Below, piece after piece: positions 26,368-34,257 of a stretch of DNA of 34,681 nucleotides (position 1 is its first letter; the number at the start of each line of letters is the position of its first letter). Both the position numbers and the translations under genes were made by a program. Source of the DNA: Hyphomicrobiales bacterium (GTDB taxonomy: Bacteria; Pseudomonadota; Alphaproteobacteria; Rhizobiales; Beijerinckiaceae); NCBI GenBank assembly GCA_003241815.1, contig QBLV01000029.1, positions 1 to 34,681 of the forward strand. Reading direction: 5' to 3'. The notes beneath the pieces are model-generated. The model did not search any database, was not told the origin of the DNA, and was given only the letters and a program-made list of their open reading frames with translations.

Positions 26368-27692
26368 TGGCCGAGCGCATCATCAAGCTGCCCGATGTCG
26401 GCGAGGGCATCGCCGAGGCCGAGCTGGTCGAATGGCATGTCAAGGTCGGCGACATCGTCCGCGAGGACGATCTGCTCGCCGCCGTCATGACCGACAAGGC
26501 GACCGTCGAGATTCCGGCGCCGATCGACGGCGAGGTGCTCTGGATCGGCGCCGAGATCGGCGACACCGTCGCGATCGGCTCCGCCATCGTGCGCCTTAAG
26601 ATCGCCGGCGATGCGGCTGTCGCGGAGGAGCCGGAAGCCGGGTCCGGGAATGCAGCCGCGCCCGCGCCGGCGACGCCGGCACCCCGGCCCGCTCCTGCTG
26701 CGAAGCCCGACGTGGTCGAGCCCGCCCCGGATGCTGTCCCCGTGGCGATGCCGACCTCGGTTCCCAGGCGAACCGCCCCGCCGCCGGCTGCCGCCATCGT
26801 CGCACCACGGCGTGCACCAGGCGAAAAGCCCATTGCCTCGCCTGCCGTGCGCCTGAAAGCGCGCGAGGCCGGCCTCGATCTGCGCCAGATTGCGGGCAGC
26901 GGTCCTGCTGGCCGCATCCTGCAAGAGGATATCGACGCCTTTCTCCGGCGCGGGCCCGAGGCCGAGCGCAAGCCGGGCCTCTCCGAGAAGACCGCCGTCA
27001 CCGACGTCAAGATCGTAGGGCTCAGGCGCAAGATTGCCGAGAAGATGGCGCTGTCCAAATCGCGCATCCCACACATCACCATCGTCGAGGAGGTCAACGT
27101 CTCCCCGCTGGAAGATCTGCGCGCGACGCTGAACAAGAAGCCGACGCCGGAGCGGCCGAAGCTGACGCTGCTGCCGTTCCTGATGCGCGCCATGGCCAAG
27201 GCACTGGCCGAGCAGCCGAACCTGAACGCGCTCTTCGACGACGAGGCCGGCATCGTGCACCAGCATGCCGGCATTCATCTCGGCATCGCCACGCAGACGC
27301 CGGGCGGGCTGATGGTGCCTGTGGTGAAGCATGCCGAAGCCCGCGACATCTTCGGCTGCGCTCTGGAACTCAACCGCATCGCAGAACGCGCCCGCGACGG
27401 CACGGCGACCCGCGACGAACTCACCGGCTCGACCATCACCATCACCTCGCTCGGCGCGCTGGGCGGGATTGCGACGACGCCGGTGATCAACCACCCCGAG
27501 GTCGCCATCGTCGGCGTCAACAAGATGATGGTCCGCCCGGTCTGGGACGGCACGACCTTCGTCCCCCGCAAGATGATGAACCTGTCGTCCAGCTTCGACC
27601 ATCGCGTCGTCGACGGCTGGGACGCGGCGGTGTTCGTCCAGCGCCTCAAGGAGCTGCTGGAGAACCCGGCCATGCTGTTCATGGACCTTTGA
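26367..27692 (+). CDS. bkdB: Branched-chain 2-oxoacid dehydrogenase E2, lipoamide acyltransferase
   Basis: 441-residue core of the complex. One lipoyl domain (1-78) carries the lipoylated Lys44 in [10 protein letters not shown]. An Ala/Pro-rich flexible linker (about 85-150) follows, then the E3/E1-binding domain (157-193, [15 protein letters not shown] and GRILQEDI). The catalytic acyltransferase domain (about 212-441) ends with SFDHRVVDG, giving His412 and Asp416. It accepts branched acyl groups from E1 and transfers them to CoA. The stop codon sits inside a perfect 16-base tandem duplication at 27678-27709. Confidence 0.95.
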   Translation: MAERIIKLPDVGEGIAEAELVEWHVKVGDIVREDDLLAAVMTDKATVEIPAPIDGEVLWIGAEIGDTVAIGSAIVRLKIAGDAAVAEEPEAGSGNAAAPAPATPAPRPAPAAKPDVVEPAPDAVPVAMPTSVPRRTAPPPAAAIVAPRRAPGEKPIASPAVRLKAREAGLDLRQIAGSGPAGRILQEDIDAFLRRGPEAERKPGLSEKTAVTDVKIVGLRRKIAEKMALSKSRIPHITIVEEVNVSPLEDLRATLNKKPTPERPKLTLLPFLMRAMAKALAEQPNLNALFDDEAGIVHQHAGIHLGIATQTPGGLMVPVVKHAEARDIFGCALELNRIAERARDGTATRDELTGSTITITSLGALGGIATTPVINHPEVAIVGVNKMMVRPVWDGTTFVPRKMMNLSSSFDHRVVDGWDAAVFVQRLKELLENPAMLFMDL

Positions 27693-27709
27693 TTTCATGG
27701 ACCTTTGAT
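27678..27709 (+). repeat. 16-bp perfect tandem duplication at the bkdB stop codon
   Basis: The unit TTCATGGACCTTTGAT occurs twice head to tail (27678-27693 and 27694-27709). The first copy encodes the final Phe-Met-Asp-Leu and stop of E2; the second repeats these codons in the untranslated spacer, in a frame shifted by one base. The protein is unaffected because the first stop ends translation. Confidence 0.9.
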
Positions 27710-27729
27710 GTTGAGCAATCGAACCACCG

Positions 27730-27836
27730 CGTCATCCCGGACAAGCCGCGCATGCGGCGCAGCTCCGGGATCCATCGTAGAACGCAGTGCCTTACGATGG
27801 ATCCCGGCGTTCCGCTTCGCTCCAGCCGGGATGACG
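27730..27836. repeat. Dispersed palindromic intergenic repeat, copy D
   Basis: Bounded by CGTCATCCCGG and CCGGGATGACG, exact inverted copies. The centre contains perfect 13-base arms, GGGATCCATCGTA and TACGATGGATCCC. A side hairpin GCCGCGCATGCGGC lies in the left half. It sits between bkdB and lpdV inside the operon, where it could reduce read-through or mark an mRNA processing site, leaving lpdV partly independent. Confidence 0.78.
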
Positions 27837-27883
27837 GTGAGGTTCCACCACATGATTTTGCCCTGTCTTGGCAAGGACCGCCC

Positions 27884-29281
27884 ATGACCGAGATCACCTG
27901 CAAGCTGCTCGTCATCGGCGCCGGCCCCGGCGGCTATGTCTGCGCCATCCGCGCCGGCCAGCTCGGCATCGACACCGTCATCGTCGAGAGCGGCAAGCTC
28001 GGCGGCACCTGCCTGAATGTCGGCTGCATCCCGTCCAAGGCGATGATCCATGTCGCCGAGGAGTTCGAGAAAGCGGCCCATGCCGCAGCCGGCAAGTCGC
28101 CCTTCGGCCTGACGGCGGGCGCTCCCGCACTCGATTTCGGCAAGGCCGTCGCCTGGAAGGACGGCATCGTCGCGCGCCTCAACAACGGCGTCGCCGGCCT
28201 GCTGCGCAAGGCCAAGGTCAAGATCGTCCATGGCCGGGCCCGTTTCCGCGACGGCAAGACCGTGGTGGTCGAGACCGAGACCGGCCCCAAAGTGATCCGC
28301 GCCGAGCGGATCGTCATCGCGACCGGCTCGGTGCCGGTCGAGCTGCCGTTCCTGCCTTACGGGGGGCCAGTGATCTCCTCGACCGAAGCGCTCTCGCTTT
28401 CGGAGGTGCCGAAGAAGCTAGCCGTCGTCGGCGGCGGCTATATCGGGCTGGAACTGGGCATCGCCTTCGCCAGGCTTGGCAGCCAAGTCACCATCGTGGA
28501 GGCACAAGCACGTATCCTGCCGCTCTACGATGCCGATCTGACGGGGCCGGTCGCCAAGCAACTCACCGCGCTCGGCGTGGAAGTCCTGCTCGGCGCCAAG
28601 GCGCGGGGCGCGACGCCGAAGGGTGACGCCCTGCTGGTCGAAACGGCGGACGGCGGGGAACGCCGCATCGCCGCCGACACAATCCTCGTCACGGTCGGCC
28701 GCGCCCCCGCCACCGCAGGCCTCGGCCTGGAAGAACTGGTGCTCGACATGGATGGCCGCTTCATCCGTATCAACGAGCGCTGCGAGACCGCGATGCGCGG
28801 CATTTTCGCGATCGGCGACGTCACCGGCGAGCCGATGCTGGCCCACCGCGCCATGGCGCAGGGGGAAATGGTCGCCGAGATCGCGGCCGGCCTAGCCCGG
28901 GCCTGGGACAAGCGCTGCATTCCGGCGATCTGCTTCACCCATCCCGAGATCGTCTCGGCTGGACTCTCGCCCGACGAGGCAAAGCGCGCCGGGCTCGACG
29001 TCAAGATCGGCCAATTCCCCTTCGCCGCCAATGGCCGTGCCATGACGCGCGATGGCGAGCAGGGCTTCATCCGCATCGTTGCCCAGGCGCAGACGCAGCT
29101 CGTGCTCGGCATCCAGGCCGTCGGATCGGGCGTCTCCGAGCTGTCGACCGCGTTCGGCCTCGCCATCGAAATGGGCGCGACGCTGGAGGACGTGGCCGGG
29201 ACGATCCACGCCCATCCGACGCTCGGCGAGGGCGTCCAGGAGGCAGCACTCAAGGCACTGGGCCACGCCATTCACATCTGA
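27884..29281 (+). CDS. lpdV: Dihydrolipoamide dehydrogenase (E3) of the bkd complex
   Basis: 465-residue FAD-dependent disulfide oxidoreductase that reoxidises lipoyl-E2 with NAD. The FAD-binding [11 protein letters not shown] is at 12-22, the redox disulfide is Cys43/Cys48 in [13 protein letters not shown], the NAD-binding [10 protein letters not shown] is near residues 185-194, and the active-site dyad is His444/Glu449 in HAHPTLGE. All are intact. The ATG at 27884 has AAGGA seven bases upstream; the frame open to 27689 runs through the repeat and is rejected. It is separated from bkdB by 191 bp holding copy D of the palindromic repeat, but orientation and position assign it to the same complex. 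Confidence 0.94.
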   Translation: MTEITCKLLVIGAGPGGYVCAIRAGQLGIDTVIVESGKLGGTCLNVGCIPSKAMIHVAEEFEKAAHAAAGKSPFGLTAGAPALDFGKAVAWKDGIVARLNNGVAGLLRKAKVKIVHGRARFRDGKTVVVETETGPKVIRAERIVIATGSVPVELPFLPYGGPVISSTEALSLSEVPKKLAVVGGGYIGLELGIAFARLGSQVTIVEAQARILPLYDADLTGPVAKQLTALGVEVLLGAKARGATPKGDALLVETADGGERRIAADTILVTVGRAPATAGLGLEELVLDMDGRFIRINERCETAMRGIFAIGDVTGEPMLAHRAMAQGEMVAEIAAGLARAWDKRCIPAICFTHPEIVSAGLSPDEAKRAGLDVKIGQFPFAANGRAMTRDGEQGFIRIVAQAQTQLVLGIQAVGSGVSELSTAFGLAIEMGATLEDVAGTIHAHPTLGEGVQEAALKALGHAIHI

Positions 29282-29412
29282 GGCAGCCGGCGACGCGCAC
29301 GGGGGATCGGCTGATGCAGGCCAGCGATGCGCTTAATGTGATTGCCTTGAACGGCTGGCGCACCCATGTCCGGGCTTTGGCGCTACTTTGCGACATTGAT
29401 CGGGAGAATCTC

Positions 29413-29814
29413 ATGTCAGGTGAGCCATGGCCGCCTCTGTCGCCGCTTCAGACCGGCCTGCGCGGCCGCTGCCCGCGCTGCGGCAAGGGCCATCTGTTTC
29501 AAGGCTTCCTGAAGCTGCGCCCTTCCTGCGAAGTCTGCGGGCTGGACTACTCCTTCGCCGACCCGGCGGACGGCCCTGCCTTCTTCGTGATGATGTTCGT
29601 CTGCGTGCCGGCGGCCGCTTTCCCGCTCTGGCTCGAACTGACCTATAATCCGCCGACCTGGGTGCATCTCGTCACCACCCTGCCGCTGATCCTGCTGACC
29701 TGCATTCCGCCACTCCAGCCGCTGAAGGGCTGGCTCGTCGCCGCGCAGTTTTTCCACAAGGCGGAGGAGGGGCGTTTGGCCAAGCCCATCGAGCGAGAGG
29801 CACCGCCGGGCTGA
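29413..29814 (+). CDS. DUF983 family small membrane protein with zinc-ribbon
   Basis: 133 residues. Two cysteine pairs, CPRCG (20-24) and CEVCG (39-43), form a likely zinc ribbon before two hydrophobic segments (about 56-76 and 83-102), the pattern of DUF983 proteins of alphaproteobacteria. Some DUF983 genes are found near cytochrome oxidase assembly genes, but no such neighbour is present here and no function can be given. The ATG at 29413 has GGGAGAA six bases upstream; the frame reaches back to 29314 without a better start. It follows lpdV by 131 bp and may be separately expressed. Confidence 0.82.
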   Translation: MSGEPWPPLSPLQTGLRGRCPRCGKGHLFQGFLKLRPSCEVCGLDYSFADPADGPAFFVMMFVCVPAAAFPLWLELTYNPPTWVHLVTTLPLILLTCIPPLQPLKGWLVAAQFFHKAEEGRLAKPIEREAPPG

Positions 29815-30085
29815 CCCGTTTCTCAGACCACCGCATGGTCGGCTGCTTACTCGTCGCCGACGATCGCCGTCAGCATCTTCAGCGCCTTGCCGAGACGCGC
29901 CCGGTCAGTGCTTTGCCCGGTGGCGCCAGCACTGTCCGCAGCGCAAGCAGGGCGGGATGCCGCTGTCCTGGTTCGGCGGTGTCGGGAAGGCCCGGTACGC
30001 AGCCCGCTTCACGCAGCGGGCGAAACGGGGGTAGGGTCGGCGCGTCTCCGCGCCAAGGGCGCATCCATCGAAGCTCGCGATCCCA

Positions 30086-30970
30086 TTGAACCTCAAATTC
30101 CTCGAAACCTTCGTCTGGGTCGCAAGGCTGCGGAATTTCTCCGTCGCGGCGGAGAAGCTCTGCACGACGCAGGCCGCGGTCTCCAACCGCATCGCGACGC
30201 TCGAGCGCGAGCTCGGTGTGCGCCTGTTCGAGCGCGATCTGCGCAATGTCGGGCTGACGCCGCATGGCCAGCGCGCTTTGCCGCAGGCGGAGGCGATCAT
30301 GCGGTTGGTGGCGGAACTCGAGCGCTCGATCGCCGACTCCGGCCAGATACGCGGGACGGTGATGATCGGCGCGGTTGATTCCGTCGTCTATGCGTGGCTG
30401 CCGCGCCTGATCGAACGCGTGAAAATCGCCTATCCCAACGTCGCGATCGACCTGAACGTCGACACCAGCCTGAACCTCGCCCGCCAGATTCAGGAGGGGC
30501 AGATCGATCTCGGCCTGATCATGGGGCCGGTGGTGGCGCCCCATATCCGCAACATCGCGCTCTGTGTCTTCGACTGCCTCTGGATTGGCTCGCCGAAGCT
30601 GCTGCTGAAGCCCGGCCGGCTCGCCATTGCCGATCTCAGCGATTATCCCATCTTCGCCTATTCGAAGGGCTCGCAGCCGCATCACTCCGTGTTGCGCGCC
30701 ATCGAGCTCTCCGGCATCGACGCCGAAACGGTGCGGGTGTTCAACTCGAACTCGCTCGCCACCATCACGCGGCTGATCCGCGACGGCGTCGGCGTCGCCG
30801 TGCTGCCGCAGGTCGTGGTGCAGGAATTCCTCGATACGGGCGAGTTGCATGTGCTCGATGTCGAGGCAAAGCTCCCGCCCCTGCATTTCCACGCCGTCTT
30901 CAACGACAATCCCGGAAACACCCTGCCGGCCCTGATCGCCGACATGGCGGCGGAAATCGCGGCATCCTGA
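30086..30970 (+). CDS. LysR family transcription regulator
   Basis: 294-residue regulator with the N-terminal winged helix (about 1-60: FLETFVWVARLRNFSVAAEKL, then TQAAVSNRIATLERELGVRLFERD) and a periplasmic-binding-protein-like effector domain (about 88-290), ending near normal family length. The start is a TTG; I find no in-frame ATG or GTG close upstream, and the ribosome site is poor, so low or conditional translation is likely. It precedes and reads toward the amidohydrolase operon, with a long inverted repeat between them. It is thus the best candidate regulator of that operon, though LysR genes are more often divergent from their targets. Confidence 0.87.
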   Translation: MNLKFLETFVWVARLRNFSVAAEKLCTTQAAVSNRIATLERELGVRLFERDLRNVGLTPHGQRALPQAEAIMRLVAELERSIADSGQIRGTVMIGAVDSVVYAWLPRLIERVKIAYPNVAIDLNVDTSLNLARQIQEGQIDLGLIMGPVVAPHIRNIALCVFDCLWIGSPKLLLKPGRLAIADLSDYPIFAYSKGSQPHHSVLRAIELSGIDAETVRVFNSNSLATITRLIRDGVGVAVLPQVVVQEFLDTGELHVLDVEAKLPPLHFHAVFNDNPGNTLPALIADMAAEIAAS

Positions 30971-31038
30971 GCCGTTGGCGCTTCTCAGGCGATCTGCGCC
31001 AATAAACGCCAGGCTCTGGTCACGACGCTGTCATAAGC

Positions 31039-31064
31039 AATTCTTGTCGGGGCAGACAAGAATT
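31039..31064. promoter_or_regulatory. 26-bp inverted repeat upstream of the amidohydrolase operon
   Basis: Perfect ten-base arms AATTCTTGTC (31039-31048) and GACAAGAATT (31055-31064) enclose GGGGCA. It lies 68 bases after the LysR stop and 62 bases before the GTG start of the next gene. The arms are A/T-rich compared with surroundings and no T-run follows, so an operator fits better than a terminator. The size suits a dimeric regulator; binding by the LysR protein is inference. Confidence 0.6.
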
Positions 31065-31126
31065 TCGCGTTTGCCGGGCCTCCGCGCCTTTGCTCTGCTG
31101 ACTCACGGGCAGCAGGGAGAACGCCG

Positions 31127-31933
31127 GTGAAGGTCTCGCTCATCCAGATGAACTCGCAGGACGACAAGTCCGCGAACCTCAAGACGGCCCGCGCCATGGT
31201 CGAGAAGGTCGTGGCTGAGGATCGGCCCGATCTTATCGTCCTGCCGGAATACTACGCTTTCCTCGACGGCAGCGCGGCCGCAATGCGCGAGAGCGCCGAG
31301 ACCTTTCCCAACGGTGAAAGCTATCGCCTGATGTCGGGGCTGGCGGAAACGCACGGCGTCACCATCCATGCCGGCAGCGTCGCCGAGCGCGACGGCGACG
31401 ACTACTTCAACGCCACCGTCGTCTTCGGTCCCGACGGCGGGCAGATCGCGCATTATCGCAAGATCCATCTCTTCGACGTCGATGCGCCCGGCGGCGTGAG
31501 TTACCGCGAGTCGAACATGGTCTCGCGCGGCAAGGACATCGTCACCTACAAGGTCGGCGAGGCGACCGTCGGCTGCGCCATCTGCTACGATATCCGCTTC
31601 CCCGAGCTGTTCCGAAAACTGCGCGACGCCGGCGCGGACGTCGTCGTCCTGCCCGCCGCCTTCACCCTGATGACCGGCAAGGACCATTGGGAATTGCTGG
31701 CAAGGGCGCGGGCTTGCGAGACCCAGACCTGGTTTGTCGCCACCGGCCAGACCGGCACCCATGCCCAGGGCAAGAACGCCTGCTACGGCCATTCGATGGT
31801 GATCAACCCCTGGGGCCATATCACGGCACAGGCCTCGGACGGCGTCGGCACGACCTCCGGCCGGCTCGATTTCGACTACACGGCGAAGGTCCGCGCGGCG
31901 GTGCCGGTCGCCAATCATCACGTCATCGCCTGA
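31127..31933 (+). CDS. Carbon-nitrogen hydrolase (nitrilase superfamily amidase)
   Basis: 268-residue cytoplasmic hydrolase with the full Glu-Lys-Cys triad: Glu41 in VLPEYY, Lys112 in YRKIHLFD and nucleophile Cys153 in GCAICYDIRFPE. The pattern and length are closest to the Nit1/omega-amidase group (for example deaminated glutathione or 2-oxoglutaramate amidases), though substrates vary widely. The gene starts with GTG at 31127, preceded by GGGAGAA. It is followed after 15 bp by the RraA-like gene and then an ABC importer, so it probably acts on the imported amide or amine (inference). Confidence 0.9.
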   Translation: MKVSLIQMNSQDDKSANLKTARAMVEKVVAEDRPDLIVLPEYYAFLDGSAAAMRESAETFPNGESYRLMSGLAETHGVTIHAGSVAERDGDDYFNATVVFGPDGGQIAHYRKIHLFDVDAPGGVSYRESNMVSRGKDIVTYKVGEATVGCAICYDIRFPELFRKLRDAGADVVVLPAAFTLMTGKDHWELLARARACETQTWFVATGQTGTHAQGKNACYGHSMVINPWGHITAQASDGVGTTSGRLDFDYTAKVRAAVPVANHHVIA

Positions 31934-31948
31934 GCGGGAAAACGCATC

Positions 31949-32617
31949 ATGTTCATCGTCAATCCCATGCCGGCGCAGATCCCCAGCGAGCTTGTCTCCC
32001 TCCTGCAGCAATGCGAGGTCGCGACCATCGGCCATGTCCTGCATTCCGGCTTCGTCGATCGCGAGATCAGGGCGGTTCTGCCGACCAAGCGGATTGCCGG
32101 CACGGCCGTGACGGTCCGCATCCCGCATGCGGATTCGACCGCGCTGCACTACCTGACCAAAATGGTGCGCCCGGGCGACATCGTCGTGATCGACCGCTGC
32201 GGCGACACCAAGCACGCCTGCTGGGGCGGCGTCGTCACCCATGCGATGAAGAATGCCGGCATCGCCGCCGGCGTGATCGACGGCCCGGCGACCGACTTCT
32301 CGGAGATCGTCAAGACCGACATGCCGATGTGGTGCCGCGGCCCCTCGCCGATCACCACCAAGATCCTCGGTACGGAAGGTGCGATCAACGTGCCGGTGAG
32401 TGTCGGAGGCCAGACGATCGAGCCCGGTGATGCGGTGCTGTGCGACGAAAGCGGCGTGGTGGTGCTGAAGGCCGCCACCGCCGAAACCTATGCCCGCAAA
32501 GCCATCGAGATGCAGCAGCAGGAGCTCGTGCTGCTGGAGCGTCTGCGCAAGGGCGAGTGGCTGCCCGACATTTCCGGCGCCACCGCGCTCGTGGAGGGCA
32601 AACTCGCCAAGGCGTGA
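31949..32617 (+). CDS. RraA/HMG-aldolase-like family protein, catalytic Arg replaced
   Basis: 222 residues with the RraA/dimethylmenaquinone-methyltransferase-like fold: GTAVTVRIPHADS, GDIVVIDRCGD and WGGVVTHAMKNAGIAAGVIDG. Class II pyruvate aldolases of this fold use an Arg-Asp-x2-Glu/Asp motif; here the segment is DGPATDFSE, so Thr115 occupies the Arg place while Asp116 and Glu119 remain. Aldol cleavage is therefore doubtful and a lyase, decarboxylase or non-enzymatic role is possible. RraA-like genes are common beside uptake systems and may complete the breakdown of the imported compound. Located 15 bp after the amidase gene. Confidence 0.83.
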   Translation: MFIVNPMPAQIPSELVSLLQQCEVATIGHVLHSGFVDREIRAVLPTKRIAGTAVTVRIPHADSTALHYLTKMVRPGDIVVIDRCGDTKHACWGGVVTHAMKNAGIAAGVIDGPATDFSEIVKTDMPMWCRGPSPITTKILGTEGAINVPVSVGGQTIEPGDAVLCDESGVVVLKAATAETYARKAIEMQQQELVLLERLRKGEWLPDISGATALVEGKLAKA

Positions 32618-32732
32618 GCCTTGCAGGTGCAGCGGAAAATCCGGGGATCGACAAAGCCCGGGATCGAGACGTGACCGAACAGGCCTGACGACGGGCGGAT
32701 CACCGCCCGCGCAACAACAGAGGGGATTGACC

Positions 32733-33782
32733 ATGCAGACATCCACCAAACTCGCCGTCGCCATCGCGCTGGCCACCGGCTTCATCACGCAGGGCGCGCT
32801 CGCCCAGCAGCAGACGGTCACGCTCATGGCCTATTCCGGCCTGTTCCAGGAGCGCTACACCAAGGCCGTGGTCGAGCCCTTCATGAAGGCGAATCCCGGC
32901 ATCAAGGTCGAATATTTCCCGATGCCGAACTCGGCCCAGATGCTCGGCAATCTGCGCGCCCAGAAGGCCGCGCCGCAGGCGGACGTCGTGATCATGGACG
33001 TCTCGGTCTCCAAGGCCGCGACCGACGAGAAGCTGCTGACCAAGATCGACGACAAGGTCTCCAAACACGTCGCCGACCTCTATCCGAACGCCCGCATCGC
33101 CGATGTCGATGGCGTCGCCGTGACCTTCGACAACCTCGTCATGCTCTACAACAGCGAGCTGGTGAAGGAGGCTCCCAAGAGCTGGATGGATTTCGCCAAG
33201 CCGGAGTTCAAGGGCAAGGTCGCGATCCCCGGCATGCCCGACATCCAGGGCCTGTCGCTCGTCCTGATCATGGACAAGGCGCGCGGCGGCACCGACTATC
33301 TCAAGAGCGTCGACAAGGGCATCGCCGCGCTGGGCGACATCGCCCCCAACGTCCAGACCTGGGAGCCCAAGCCCGAGGTCTACGTCACCATCATCTCCGG
33401 TCAGGCAACCGTCGGCGCCGGCTGGAACGCCCGCGCCCAGGTCAATACCGACATCTCGAACGGCAAGCTCAAGGCCGTGCTGCCCACGGAAGGCTCGGCC
33501 TTCCAGATCAACACGATCAACTATGTCGCCGGTGGTCCCGGCAAGGATGCCGGCGCGAAGTTCATCGACTACGCGCTCTCGCCCGAGGCCCAGAAGGCCT
33601 TCACCGAGAGCATGTTCTACGCCCCGACCAACGCCAAGGCGCAGATCTCGGAGGCCGCCATCGCCCGCACGGCGGTCAAGTCGATGGACAAGGTCATCCC
33701 GATCGACTGGATCGCGCTCGCCAAGGTGCGCGAGCCGATCATGGAGCAGTGGCGCCGCAAGGTGATTCCGCTGAGCCGCTGA
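32733..33782 (+). CDS. ABC transporter substrate-binding protein (spermidine/putrescine-type)
   Basis: 349-residue periplasmic protein. Signal peptide 1-24 ends GALAQ. The mature chain has the extracellular solute-binding family 1/8 pattern seen in PotD/PotF-like proteins: LMAYSGLFQERYTKAVVEPF near the start, the QADVVIMDVS segment, PKSWMDFAKPEFKGKVAIP in the middle and a late YALSPEAQKAF. The ligand may be a polyamine, an amino acid derivative or another small solute; the adjacent amidase hints at an amide. The ATG at 32733 follows AGGGGATTGACC; the frame reaching back to 32490 overlaps the RraA gene and is rejected. The ATPase gene follows after 12 bp. Confidence 0.9.
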   Translation: MQTSTKLAVAIALATGFITQGALAQQQTVTLMAYSGLFQERYTKAVVEPFMKANPGIKVEYFPMPNSAQMLGNLRAQKAAPQADVVIMDVSVSKAATDEKLLTKIDDKVSKHVADLYPNARIADVDGVAVTFDNLVMLYNSELVKEAPKSWMDFAKPEFKGKVAIPGMPDIQGLSLVLIMDKARGGTDYLKSVDKGIAALGDIAPNVQTWEPKPEVYVTIISGQATVGAGWNARAQVNTDISNGKLKAVLPTEGSAFQINTINYVAGGPGKDAGAKFIDYALSPEAQKAFTESMFYAPTNAKAQISEAAIARTAVKSMDKVIPIDWIALAKVREPIMEQWRRKVIPLSR

Positions 33783-33794
33783 ACGGGTGAGGAC

Positions 33795-34256
33795 ATGACC
33801 GTCATGAATGATCCCAGCATGGCACAAGGCCAGGGCACGGGTGAAGGCTTTCTCTCGATCCGGGGGCTGACCAAGCGCTATGCCGGCTTCACGGCGGTCG
33901 ACAACCTCGATCTCGATGTTCCCAAGGGCGAGCTCGTCGCCTTTCTCGGCCCCTCGGGCTGCGGCAAGACGACCTCGCTGCGCATGATCGCCGGCCTCGT
34001 GCCGGCGACGGCGGGCCAGATCGTCGTCGGCGGGCAAGACCTGACCACGGTCGCGACGCATCGCCGCGACATGGGGCTGGTGTTCCAGAGCTACGCGCTG
34101 TTTCCGCATATGAACGTGGCGAAGAACGTCGCCTTCGGTTTGGAAATGCGGAAGGTGCCCCGGGACGAGATCGCAAGGCGCGTCAAGGAAGCGATCGCGC
34201 TGGTGCATCTCTCCGGCAAGGAGGAGCACAGGCCGGCGCAGCTTTCGGGCGGCCAG
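33795..34256 (+). pseudogene. ABC transporter ATPase (PotA type), cut off after the signature motif
   Basis: The first 154 residues are a normal PotA-like ATPase: LTKRYAGFTAVDNLDLDV, Walker A GPSGCGKTT (52-60), the Q-loop FQSYALFP (97-104) and the signature LSGGQ (150-154). Immediately after this Gln the reading frame turns into unrelated Ala/Arg-rich sequence and the permease gene starts in another frame two bases later. The Walker B, D-loop and H-loop plus the C-terminal TOBE region, about 200 residues in intact relatives, are missing. Such a chain cannot hydrolyse ATP. Either a real deletion of roughly 600 bp or an assembly collapse joined the two genes. The original frame has no stop before the window end, so any product would be chimeric. 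Confidence 0.8.
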
Positions 34257-34257
34257 C

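Noticed and set aside
30621-31140. Rho-independent terminator for the LysR gene at the AATTCTTGTC inverted repeat
   Set aside because: No T-run follows the stem, the arms are A/T-rich and the site lies close to the next gene start, so an operator is the better reading.
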